Below, one piece after another: positions 9,015-16,569 of a stretch of DNA of 64,000 bases (within the stretch, counting starts at the first letter, position 1; each line of letters begins with the position of its first letter). Source of the DNA: Neofamilia massiliensis (GTDB lineage Bacteria > Bacillota > Clostridia > Tissierellales > Peptoniphilaceae); assembly GCF_001299475.1 (NCBI RefSeq), contig NZ_CYUJ01000002.1, positions 372,001-436,000 on the forward strand, written 5' to 3'. A model generated the notes under the pieces. It worked only from the letters and a program-made list of their open reading frames with translations. It did no database searches and had not been told where the DNA came from. The position numbers were made by a program, and so were the translations under genes.

Positions 9015-9051
9015 AAAAAAGTGTAAAAATAAACAATTAAATGATCTCATA

Positions 9052-9360
9052 AATAACACACTGCCAAAGAAAATCAAATACAAAATAAACATAAACAGAA
9101 AACAAGGAGGAAATTTATGAAATATATAGTTAATCCATTAAATATTGGAACAAATGGTGATTGTAATGGGATAAATTTTTGCAATTGTAATAATCTGAAA
9201 TATTGTTCCAACAAAGAAGAGGACTCGTGTGATAACTTTATTCCATGCGTAAGTAATTGCGAGTCAAAATGCTCAAACAATTGTATTGGCACAAACTCAG
9301 TTGCCTCTCCAACATCTTTTAATTTCTAAGAAGTAAAACAAAACTTAGCAGTGTGTTATT
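9052..9360. repeat. Inverted repeat flanking precursor gene 5
   Basis: The arms aataacacactgcca (9052-9066) and tagcagtgtgttatt (9346-9360) are complementary except at one position (C opposite A) near the inner end. Confidence 0.78.
9117..9329 (+). CDS. Cys-rich RiPP precursor peptide 5 (70 aa, mosaic)
   Basis: The N-terminal half (MKYIVNPLNIGTNGDCNG, NFCNCN, FIPC) is like precursor 4, while the C-terminal part (CSNNCIGTNSVASPTSFNF) is like precursors 1-3. Nine Cys are present. The mosaic suggests gene conversion or crossing over within the array. A ribosome site AGGAGG precedes it. Confidence 0.85.
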   Translation: MKYIVNPLNIGTNGDCNGINFCNCNNLKYCSNKEEDSCDNFIPCVSNCESKCSNNCIGTNSVASPTSFNF

Positions 9361-9379
9361 ATAAAAATGAGGTGACAAT

Positions 9380-10768
9380 ATGTATTTAGAGTTAAAATCA
9401 TTTTTTTTAAATAAAATTATTAAGCTAGTATTAATAATTTCAATAATTCTATCTATTTTTACGGTTTATTATATTTTTGAAAATGGGGATAACTTAGAGG
9501 GCCCAATTAATCATATAAGACAAGAAATAGTAACAGATAAGAAGTATTATGATAATGGAGTTACAAGCATAGAAATGTATACTCCAACAAAGTATAGATA
9601 TTTAAAGGAAGAGTTTATTAAGTCTATGGACTGGGAAATTGAAGCCGAAGAAAGAAAATTAGACTTATATTTAGATGGATATAGAAAAAACGAGCGAGAG
9701 CTGCAAAAACTATCAATATACTTTAACCTATATTATATGGCTCTACAAACTGACTATGAAAGAGGTTATGAATATCCTACCCAAGTTTTCAAAGATGAAA
9801 TAGAAAATTATCTAGACCTTTCAGACCTTCCCTTTGATCTATATGCCCTAGAGGACCTCCACAATGTAGGCTGGTCTAATGTTAATTATAGTATAGAATC
9901 AGAAATAGATAGGGAAGAACTACACGCAGGTTATGAAGTAAATAAAAAAAATTTAGAAAGAAATTTTTTCCTCTATAAAAATAATTTAAGAGAAGTAGAT
10001 GAAACAAGTCTGTCTCCATGGACTTATTTGGCCTATACTTATTCATTTAAGTCGACTAAGGTTCAGCTCTTTGTTCCCCTACTAATAATGCTATCAACCT
10101 ATATGCTTATTTACTCTAGAAAGGAAAAGTCTCTAGATCTAATAAAATTAAAGGCAGATAGAAAATCTAAGATCTACAGCCACTATTTAAAAATAATTTT
10201 AAGTCTTAGCTTAATAATATTATTAGTTCCAGACCTACTGGCAATTCTCTATATGGGCATAAAAAATGGTTTTTATGGTCTAAAGAATCCAATAGGAATA
10301 TATATAGAAGGCTTAAAATCTCTGTACCCTTATGAAAATATTGGAATAGGAGCTAATATTAGAGGTTTAGGGTTAATAATGGGAACAGGATATAATTCGC
10401 TTGAAAAGATTATGGAATATTCAGGCCTTACAAATATAGAGTTCTATAAATTTCTCCTTCTATCAACTGTTCCAAGTGTTTTAAAATTAGTATTTTTTAT
10501 CTCTCTTGGAGTTTCTATAGGCCTACTTATAAAAAATAATACCATAAGCCTACTTGTAAGTTCTCTTATAACTTTATTTACAGTTTTATCGGCAAGTTTA
10601 AATGGTTTAAAAACTCCATATAATATTTTCTCTTTAGACAGCGGTTGGAATATTACCCTAGGTCACACTAACTTCTCTTGGCTAGGCAGTGTTCTTGGTC
10701 TTAGCCTAGGAATATTTTTAGTAGTTGCTGTAAGCTTATTAGTCTTAAACAAAAAAGAATTAGATTGA
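9380..10768 (+). CDS. ABC-2-type permease paired with precursor 5
   Basis: This is the 462-residue last permease of the array, beginning MYLELKSFFLNKIIKLVL. It ends 9 bases before the ATPase gene, so the ATPase is co-transcribed with the whole array. The architecture is as for the other four; no nucleotide-binding domain is present. Confidence 0.82.
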   Translation: MYLELKSFFLNKIIKLVLIISIILSIFTVYYIFENGDNLEGPINHIRQEIVTDKKYYDNGVTSIEMYTPTKYRYLKEEFIKSMDWEIEAEERKLDLYLDGYRKNERELQKLSIYFNLYYMALQTDYERGYEYPTQVFKDEIENYLDLSDLPFDLYALEDLHNVGWSNVNYSIESEIDREELHAGYEVNKKNLERNFFLYKNNLREVDETSLSPWTYLAYTYSFKSTKVQLFVPLLIMLSTYMLIYSRKEKSLDLIKLKADRKSKIYSHYLKIILSLSLIILLVPDLLAILYMGIKNGFYGLKNPIGIYIEGLKSLYPYENIGIGANIRGLGLIMGTGYNSLEKIMEYSGLTNIEFYKFLLLSTVPSVLKLVFFISLGVSIGLLIKNNTISLLVSSLITLFTVLSASLNGLKTPYNIFSLDSGWNITLGHTNFSWLGSVLGLSLGIFLVVAVSLLVLNKKELD

Positions 10769-10777
10769 GGTGGATTT

Positions 10778-11692
10778 ATGAAAATTTTAGAAATTAAGGA
10801 TTTAAAAAAGAGCTTTGGCCAAAAAGAAGTATTAAAGGGCCTTAGCTTTGATGTTAATGAAAATGAAATAGTTGGATTTTTAGGGAGAAATGGATCAGGC
10901 AAGTCTACAACTATGAAATTAATTTGCGGACTTTTAGACCCTGATGGTGGAGAAATTAAAGTTTGTGGCTACGATATAGAAAAAGACAGGGTAAAGGTCT
11001 TAGAAAATCTTGGAGTCAGCATAGAATCTCCAGCCCTTTATCAAAATTTAACAGGCAGAGAAAACCTAAAATTAATGGGCAACTGGCGCAAGGCTTCAGA
11101 TGAGAGAATAAAAGAAATGGAAGACTATACTAGGCTAGACCACAACTTAGACAGAGCTGTTAGAACTTATTCTATGGGAATGAAAATGAGGCTGATGCTA
11201 TCTATGGCCCTAATGGCAAAACCAAAACTTTTAATACTAGACGAGCCAATGAATGGCCTAGACCCAGATGGAGTTTTTGATCTAAGGGAAAAAATGAAGG
11301 AGCTAAAAAACCAAGGCTGTTCAATTTTATTTTCTTCCCACCAACTTTCAGAAGTGGAAAAAGTTTCAGATAGGGTAGTGATGATAGAAGGCGGCCGTGT
11401 TGTTTACAATGATAAAATGGAAGGAAATATCCTAGGCCTAGTAAACTATTCTATACTTACAAATAGTCTAAAAAAGACCATAGACGTTTTAGGAAAACTT
11501 GGAATCGAAGGAAGAGAATCTAGGGAAAAAGATAGACAAGGCTACGTTATTATATCTATAAAGACAGAAAACTTAGATACAGTTTTAAAAAAACTAAGAG
11601 AAGAGGGCCTAGTAATAAAAGATATAGAAAAATTACACAAATCCTTAGAAGAGCTATACAAAGAGCTAAGAGGTGAAGGGGCAGCCCTATGA
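10778..11692 (+). CDS. ABC transporter ATPase, BcrA/CcmA type, serving the permease array
   Basis: This 304-residue protein has an ABC domain in the first ~215 residues: Walker A GRNGSGKST (36-44), signature YSMGMKMRL in place of LSGG, Walker B LLILDEP and a switch His (SSHQ). The C-terminal ~80 residues are the extension common in antibiotic-export and immunity ATPases. It is the only stand-alone ATPase in the operon and overlaps the next permease by 4 bases, so it probably energises that permease and the five array permeases. Confidence 0.88.
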   Translation: MKILEIKDLKKSFGQKEVLKGLSFDVNENEIVGFLGRNGSGKSTTMKLICGLLDPDGGEIKVCGYDIEKDRVKVLENLGVSIESPALYQNLTGRENLKLMGNWRKASDERIKEMEDYTRLDHNLDRAVRTYSMGMKMRLMLSMALMAKPKLLILDEPMNGLDPDGVFDLREKMKELKNQGCSILFSSHQLSEVEKVSDRVVMIEGGRVVYNDKMEGNILGLVNYSILTNSLKKTIDVLGKLGIEGRESREKDRQGYVIISIKTENLDTVLKKLREEGLVIKDIEKLHKSLEELYKELRGEGAAL

Positions 11693-12951
11693 AAACTCTA
11701 GCAAAAAACGAAAGAAAATTATTTTTTTCTAAGAAAAACCTAGTCCTTAGTATAATTCTCTTTGTTCTAATGGTATTTATGTATAGGTCCTATACAGTTA
11801 AAAACTACAAATACTATATAGGAAATTTAAACTATGAAAACAGCCAGCGTTTAGAAAATTCTAAACTGATAGTAGAAGAAATGAAGGTAAGACAAAAGTC
11901 TTTGAAAAAGCTTATAGAAGATGCAGAAGAAATAGAGCATCCTAAAGAAAAAGACTTAGAAAATATAGAAAAATGGAAGAAAGAAATAGATGAAATAGAA
12001 GAAGATAAAAAGAAGTGGACAGTAATAAACTCAAACCTAGGCCTACTAGACTTATTCTTAAATGAAGAAAGACCTAACCTAAGTTCAATAGAAGAAGTCT
12101 GGGTAGACATAGATCACTTTCTCGATACAGAAGTTTACGAAAAAAAATTTAAGAGCCAGTATACAGGCCTTTACTTAGACGATGGCAGGTACTGGAATAG
12201 TAGAAAGCTTTTAAGAGAAGCCAACCAAGATATTCCATACAAGCACCACGAAGCCTATCCTAGTGGCCTCAAGGCAGTTTTTGATATAGTAGCTGGTGAA
12301 AATATGAGATACATGGCAATACTTGTAATGTTTATAGTCCTAGCAAACTTCGATGGTTGGACCAATGACTTTGAAGAAAATGAGGGAAAAATTATTCTCA
12401 CCCTACCTTATGAAAAGAGAACCCTTTATTACACAAGGTTCTTTAGTAGATTTTTGTGTACTCTAGGTCTAATACTTTTATCTATCCTAATCGTATTTAT
12501 CCTTGCATCTATAAAGTATGGAGTAGGACCAAATAGAATGGTCTTAATTAACGATTTGCCTATAAAAAATCCTTTTGTATTCATTACAGATAGGCCTTGG
12601 GTTTGGCAACATGATTATCCAGTGACTTTAAGCAAGTATATTTCCTATGCCTTCTTAGTTTTTATCCTATTTATATTCTTTATCTACTCTCTAACTAACC
12701 TTATATCTATATTAATTAGAGATGGAGTTGGAATATTAGCAGGAGGCATACTATTTACAGTTTTAGTTGCTATAGTAGACTACTTAAAGTATTCAAATTT
12801 ATTTTCCTATTACAAGGTCCAGGACATGATATATATGATCCCCTATTATCAACATGATTGGTTTTGGGGCATAGGCCTTTATAGCACAATATTATTAATT
12901 GCATCGCTAGTCAGTGCTTATTTAGGAAAGATTAAATTTAAAAGATTATAG
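11689..12951 (+). CDS. ABC-2-type permease, distinct from the array permeases
   Basis: This 420-residue protein has an N-terminal membrane segment (about 17-33), a long highly charged and probably coiled-coil stretch (about 60-108, rich in Glu and Lys), then about five membrane segments from residue 205 on. Its overall plan is that of the array permeases, but the sequence is clearly different and single-copy. The start ATG overlaps the ATPase stop (ATGA). It may be the constant partner in a permease heterodimer; that is an inference. Confidence 0.8.
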   Translation: MKTLAKNERKLFFSKKNLVLSIILFVLMVFMYRSYTVKNYKYYIGNLNYENSQRLENSKLIVEEMKVRQKSLKKLIEDAEEIEHPKEKDLENIEKWKKEIDEIEEDKKKWTVINSNLGLLDLFLNEERPNLSSIEEVWVDIDHFLDTEVYEKKFKSQYTGLYLDDGRYWNSRKLLREANQDIPYKHHEAYPSGLKAVFDIVAGENMRYMAILVMFIVLANFDGWTNDFEENEGKIILTLPYEKRTLYYTRFFSRFLCTLGLILLSILIVFILASIKYGVGPNRMVLINDLPIKNPFVFITDRPWVWQHDYPVTLSKYISYAFLVFILFIFFIYSLTNLISILIRDGVGILAGGILFTVLVAIVDYLKYSNLFSYYKVQDMIYMIPYYQHDWFWGIGLYSTILLIASLVSAYLGKIKFKRL

Positions 12952-12960
12952 GAAAAGGAC

Positions 12961-12997
12961 AGTGGCCTAAATAGTTTTTAATTTAGGCCACTATTAT
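12961..12997 (+). terminator. Terminator hairpin at the end of the first RiPP operon
   Basis: AGTGGCCTAAAT (12961-12972) is perfectly complementary to ATTTAGGCCACT (12981-12992). The following tract is AT-rich with a run of T only at 13000-13005, so termination may be incomplete. Confidence 0.6.
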
Positions 12998-13019
12998 AAA
13001 TTTTTAAGGATAAGTGACT

Positions 13020-14798
13020 ATGAAAGAAATAAAAAACAATATATACATGCTAAAATACATTTGGGGCATAAGAAAATCCTACATAATAATTACTTTAATC
13101 TTAGGGATTATAGGCTCAGCTAGTCCTGTAATAATGAACCTAATGATAAAAGAAGCCCTAGATATTTTTACTTTTTCTGAAAATTTTAATAACTTTTTGC
13201 GTCTACTTATTTTATACAGCTCTTATAGTTTAATTTTATCAATTTTTTCAAACTATTATAATACTATTTACTCTAGATTTTTAATAGAAGATATAAATGA
13301 AAAGATTTTAGATGATTTATATAATAAATCTAGGCAGATAGACTTATTAGAATATGACAACCACGAATTTTATAATAAATATAACTTTGTCCTATCAAAT
13401 GCCTTAGACAAGGCCTACAATTCTGTAAATATTTTTTCAAATCTTATAGCAGGCTTATTTGGCATAGGTTTTTTAATAACTTTAATACTTACAATAGATC
13501 CAGTAATGGTTATATTTGCCCTAGTGGCATCTATTATTAATTTTATAATTAATTTAAAACAATCGAAACTAAGTTATCAAATTGAAAAAGAAATAAATCC
13601 CTCTTATAGAAAAATTAATTATGTAGGTAGAATTTATTATCTAAAGGAATTTGCCAAAGACTTGAGGATAACTAAGGTTCACAGACCCTTAAGTGACTTG
13701 TACAAAAAGGGCAAGAAGGGAATTGTTGATGTTGTAAAAACAAGGGGCAAGACCCAAGTCTTTTATAGCAGTCTACAAAATATAATTCAAATTGGGGCTA
13801 TGGCTGGAATAATGGTCTATCTCTCTAAATCCCTTATGAATAATAATTTAACTGCTGGAGAATTTGCTGCGGTTTTTAATAGTTATAGCCAATTATCTGG
13901 AAATATAGAGAGAATTTTAGGATTTTTCCCACAGTTATATAAAAACAGTCTATATATAGAAGATTTTAAAGAGTTTTTAGAATATGAAAATGAGGATTTT
14001 GAAGAAAAAATTCAGCTAAAAGACTATAAGGAAATAGAACTAAGCCATGTTTACTTTTCTTATGAAGCCAACAAGGAAATACTTAAAGATATAAATATAA
14101 AGATAAGAAAAGGCGAAAAAATAGCCTTAGTTGGAAAAAATGGTGCAGGCAAAAGTACTATTGCCAATATTATCCAAGGATACTTTCAACCAACAAAAGG
14201 AGAAATATATTTAAATAACATAGCCTATAAAAAATACGACAAAGATAGTATTAGTAAAAAAATTGGAAGCCTTGCCCAGGACTTTAAAACTTATAGCCTA
14301 ACAATACTTGAAAATATTTTTATGGATTCAAAAGAAAATATAAGTAAGACAGAAATTGAAGATGCAAAAAAAGTTTTAAAAGATCTAGGACTTAAAGAAA
14401 AAATTGAAAAACTACCAAAGGCTTTAGATACAAACATAACATCAGAGTTAGAAGAAGGAGTAAACTTTTCTGGTGGAGAACTACAAAAAATTGCCCTAGC
14501 CAGGGTTTTAATAAAAGATTATGAGCTTATAATTTTAGACGAGCCATCAAGTGCCTTAGATGCCTACTCAGAAAAAGAAATATTTGAAAAAATTCTAAAT
14601 AAGTATTCCAATGAAAGTATTATTTTAATATCTCATAAACTAGCAAATGTTATAAATGTAGATAGAATATATTATATAGAAGACGGTCAAATAGTAGAAG
14701 AAGGCAGCCACAAAGACCTAATGGACTTAGGTGGTTATTACAAAGAACTTTTTGAAATTCAAGCGAAAAATTATATTAAAAGTGAGTCTAGGAATTAA
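13020..14798 (+). CDS. ABC exporter, fused membrane and ATPase domains
   Basis: This 592-residue half-transporter has six membrane segments (about residues 20-300) followed by an ATPase domain: Walker A GKNGAGKST, signature FSGGELQKIALAR, Walker B LIILDEP and switch SHK. It has no N-terminal C39 peptidase domain, so it does not process Gly-Gly leaders itself. ATG 13020 is chosen because AAGGA lies 9 bases upstream; an in-frame GTG at 13014 is too close. Its place between two RiPP clusters suggests peptide or antibiotic export. It has no TTCAAC operator in front. Confidence 0.87.
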   Translation: MKEIKNNIYMLKYIWGIRKSYIIITLILGIIGSASPVIMNLMIKEALDIFTFSENFNNFLRLLILYSSYSLILSIFSNYYNTIYSRFLIEDINEKILDDLYNKSRQIDLLEYDNHEFYNKYNFVLSNALDKAYNSVNIFSNLIAGLFGIGFLITLILTIDPVMVIFALVASIINFIINLKQSKLSYQIEKEINPSYRKINYVGRIYYLKEFAKDLRITKVHRPLSDLYKKGKKGIVDVVKTRGKTQVFYSSLQNIIQIGAMAGIMVYLSKSLMNNNLTAGEFAAVFNSYSQLSGNIERILGFFPQLYKNSLYIEDFKEFLEYENEDFEEKIQLKDYKEIELSHVYFSYEANKEILKDINIKIRKGEKIALVGKNGAGKSTIANIIQGYFQPTKGEIYLNNIAYKKYDKDSISKKIGSLAQDFKTYSLTILENIFMDSKENISKTEIEDAKKVLKDLGLKEKIEKLPKALDTNITSELEEGVNFSGGELQKIALARVLIKDYELIILDEPSSALDAYSEKEIFEKILNKYSNESIILISHKLANVINVDRIYYIEDGQIVEEGSHKDLMDLGGYYKELFEIQAKNYIKSESRN

Positions 14799-14898
14799 TT
14801 TGAATTTTATTTTAGAAAAAAAATCTAATTAATGCTATTAGTGAGAAAAAATAGTTTTATATTTAAGTCTATACTTTCTTTAAAATTCTACTAGAACT

Positions 14899-15159
14899 AT
14901 GAGAGAAGTCCGCTTAAATCTGAAAGTTAACTCTAAAAAGATTTCTGGTCTTGGCTTTGCTGGACCCTATTATGTCCTTATAAAAAATAGTAATAGCAAG
15001 GCCTATGCCTTTGATGGAGATGTTGATATTCACTTTGTCAATGATTTGGAAATGAATTCACTTATTCACGGTGTAGGAGTAGATGAAAGTGGAGATCAAG
15101 TTAGAGATTTTTATGCCCAAAGAGACTTATACCTAGCTTGGTTGTCTAATAATAATTAA
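14899..15159 (+). CDS. Hypothetical protein, 86 aa (doubtful)
   Basis: An 86-codon frame lies between the exporter gene and a terminator. The product (MREVRLNLKVNSKKISGLG...) is soluble, with no recognised domain. No good ribosome site precedes the ATG, so it may be a remnant or start elsewhere. A terminator directly after its stop supports a transcription unit ending here. I do not recognise the family. Confidence 0.4.
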   Translation: MREVRLNLKVNSKKISGLGFAGPYYVLIKNSNSKAYAFDGDVDIHFVNDLEMNSLIHGVGVDESGDQVRDFYAQRDLYLAWLSNNN

Positions 15160-15160
15160 A

Positions 15161-15220
15161 AACAATTTTTAACCGACAGCTTCTTGTTGGTTTTTTGCTG
15201 GGAAAAATTATTTTGATTTT
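15161..15220. repeat. Imperfect direct repeat, left copy (partner at 21612-21677)
   Basis: A stretch of about 60 bases (ATTTTTAACCGACAGCTT, hairpin, T run, then AAAAATTATTTTGATTTT) recurs at 21612-21677. The two copies bracket the RRNPP regulator and the second RiPP cluster, about 6.4 kb. Confidence 0.6.
15171..15196. terminator. Bidirectional terminator
   Basis: AACCGACAGC-TTCT-TGTTGGTT is followed by TTTTTT and preceded by A-rich DNA, so it can serve the frame on its left (+) and the regulator on its right (-). Together with about 30 following bases it is closely similar to 21621-21675. Confidence 0.7.
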
Positions 15221-15223
15221 TTA

Positions 15224-16120
15224 TTAAAGCTCAATATTAAATTTTTGGCACTTGTCTAACAAAATTTTAGTCAGATAGTCTTCGCCTAAAAGCTTGCACA
15301 AGTCTAAGGCTTTTACTAAATCGTCTTTAAAAGTCTTATCATCTAAGTGAAGCTTAATTCTACTTCTATTATAATAAGCAAGAGGCAGGTTTTTAAAATA
15401 AAGATTAGAATGTAAAAAATCAATTGTTTGGTTAATATAGACTAGGGCATCTGCATACAATTCATTTCTTGAAAGATTAATAGCATATAGGCTTAAAATA
15501 TTTTCATAAAATTCCCAATTTGTATCTAAACCTTGGGCCAGGGACTTAATAATTTTATTAGAAAGATCCTTGTCCCCTAAGTAAAAAAGACAAAGACTAA
15601 GTTCATATAAGTTTCTAATTTCAATTTTACTTAAGGCCCTAAGATTAGCTAAATAAAAATCTATAGAAGTCAAATTAAAATTTTCTAAGCTAAGCCTTAG
15701 AGAACTTATAAAATAATTAAAGGCTGTAGAATAGTCCTTCTCATAGACTAAACTTAGGCCAGCTAAAAAATCTCTATATTGCTTATAAAATAAGTAGTTA
15801 AAGCTACTAAGGCTAGAAGCATCAAGAATTTCATCTAAACTTTCTATGTAGGAAGCAATTTTAGGCCTAATCTCCAAGGCGGTATTAATATTTGAAAAAT
15901 TCTCATAAAAATCAACATCAATAATATATTTTGTCTTAGCTGAAATATTAATTAAAGTCATAGGGTGGAGCTTATAGGCCTTACTAAGAGCCTCTATTTT
16001 ATTATAGCCTGGAAGAAGGCCATTATGTTCAAAATCCCTAATAGTTCTTTCGCTAACACCACTTTCAATATAAACTTCTTTTTGAGTCAAGGACAAAACA
16101 CTTCTTCTTAAAGCCAACAC
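15224..16120 (-). CDS. RRNPP-type peptide-responsive transcriptional regulator
   Basis: This 298-residue protein has an N-terminal helix-turn-helix (LTQKEVYIESGVSERTIRDF, residues about 10-30) followed by about 240 helical residues of TPR type. That plan matches RRNPP regulators (Rgg, PlcR, PrgX), which bind small re-imported peptides. The GTG at 16120-16118 is chosen as start: GGAGG lies at 16136-16132, and a good promoter (TTGCCG at 16186-16181, TATAAT at 16163-16158) lies inside the longer TTG-initiated frame, which would add an unlikely hydrophobic leader. It is divergent from a small secreted peptide gene, the usual arrangement for a regulator and its pheromone. Confidence 0.8.
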   Translation of the reverse strand: MLALRRSVLSLTQKEVYIESGVSERTIRDFEHNGLLPGYNKIEALSKAYKLHPMTLINISAKTKYIIDVDFYENFSNINTALEIRPKIASYIESLDEILDASSLSSFNYLFYKQYRDFLAGLSLVYEKDYSTAFNYFISSLRLSLENFNLTSIDFYLANLRALSKIEIRNLYELSLCLFYLGDKDLSNKIIKSLAQGLDTNWEFYENILSLYAINLSRNELYADALVYINQTIDFLHSNLYFKNLPLAYYNRSRIKLHLDDKTFKDDLVKALDLCKLLGEDYLTKILLDKCQKFNIEL

Positions 16121-16157
16121 AAATAATCTAACCTCCACAAAAAATATACTTATTAAA

Positions 16158-16186
16158 ATTATAAGGCAAATAAGAAAAATCGGCAA
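16158..16186 (-). promoter_or_regulatory. Promoter of the RRNPP regulator
   Basis: On the minus strand -35 TTGCCG (16186-16181) and -10 TATAAT (16163-16158) are separated by 17 bases. The -35 overlaps the palindrome at 16182-16195. Confidence 0.65.
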
Positions 16187-16195
16187 TATTTTGCC
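16182..16195. promoter_or_regulatory. Palindromic operator candidate in the divergent promoter region
   Basis: GGCAA-TATT-TTGCC is a 5-bp inverted repeat with a 4-base spacer. It covers the -35 of the regulator promoter and of the likely pheromone-gene promoter (TTGCCT 16191-16196; extended -10 TGCTAAGAT at 16215-16223, though with long spacing). It is a plausible site for the RRNPP regulator. Confidence 0.45.
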
Positions 16196-16252
16196 TGTTT
16201 TAAAAAAATTATTGTGCTAAGATAAGGGCAAAAGAAATATTTGGAGGATTTT

Positions 16253-16384
16253 ATGAAAAAGCGTATATTTTTACTTATATTTATAGTTTCAATTTTAATT
16301 CAAAAACCCTTTATTGCTTTTGCAAACGAAGATGAATATGTTGAACACCATGGGCTTATTGTTGGAGGCGAAGTAAACAAATAA
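16253..16384 (+). CDS. Small secreted peptide (43 aa), probable pheromone of the RRNPP regulator
   Basis: ATG 16253 follows GGAGG (16243-16247). The product has a Sec signal peptide (MKKRIFLLIFIVSILIQKPF, then IAFA) and a short tail, NEDEYVEHHGLIVGGEVNK. Rgg-type SHP pheromones end in hydrophobic residues plus Gly-Gly (for example DIIIVGG), and the GLIVGG here is similar, but four more residues follow. Divergence from the regulator gene at 15224-16120 supports a cognate pair. Processing site and mature form are inferred. Confidence 0.75.
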   Translation: MKKRIFLLIFIVSILIQKPFIAFANEDEYVEHHGLIVGGEVNK

Positions 16385-16428
16385 GTTAAGTCTAAAGTAA
16401 ATATATTTAATTACAAAGAAATTAACAT

Positions 16429-16500
16429 AAAAATGTTGAAAAAAGGCACAAAAATGTTGAAATTAATTTAAATTCAACAAAAATACCTGTTTTTTTCAAC
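16429..16500. promoter_or_regulatory. LytTR/AgrA-type operator, second copy
   Basis: This is a near-identical copy of 534-628: AAAAATGTTGAA at 16429 and 16450 (21 bp apart) and TTCAAC at 16473 and 16495 (22 bp apart through one extra T). About 90 bp are duplicated, starting at ATTACAAAGAAATTAACAT (16410). The plus-facing half serves the second radical SAM cluster. The minus-facing half has no agr genes behind it but points towards the pheromone and RRNPP genes. Confidence 0.7.
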
Positions 16501-16528
16501 ATTTCTAGTTTCTAAAAAAAGTTACTAG

Positions 16529-16534
16529 TATACT
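16529..16534 (+). promoter_or_regulatory. Promoter -10 of the second RiPP cluster
   Basis: TATACT starts 29 bases after the end of the last TTCAAC (16500), the same offset as at the first operon, again without a clear -35. Confidence 0.5.
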
Positions 16535-16569
16535 GTATTTGAAGATAAATTATTATTAGAGGTGAGATC

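Noticed and set aside
2114-9329. Tandem Cys-rich genes as metallothionein-like or ferredoxin genes
   Set aside because: Conserved leader and tail around a variable core, the adjacent SPASM maturase and paired transporters fit RiPP precursors better; no ferredoxin spacing is present.
2051-9360. Regular inverted repeats as a CRISPR array or integron
   Set aside because: Arms occur only in inverted pairs around genes about 1.75 kb apart; there are no short spacers, cas genes or integrase.
16121-16186. Longer N-terminus of the RRNPP regulator starting at TTG 16186
   Set aside because: The segment holds a consensus -35/-10 promoter and would add an improbable hydrophobic leader to a DNA-binding domain; GTG 16120 has the ribosome site.
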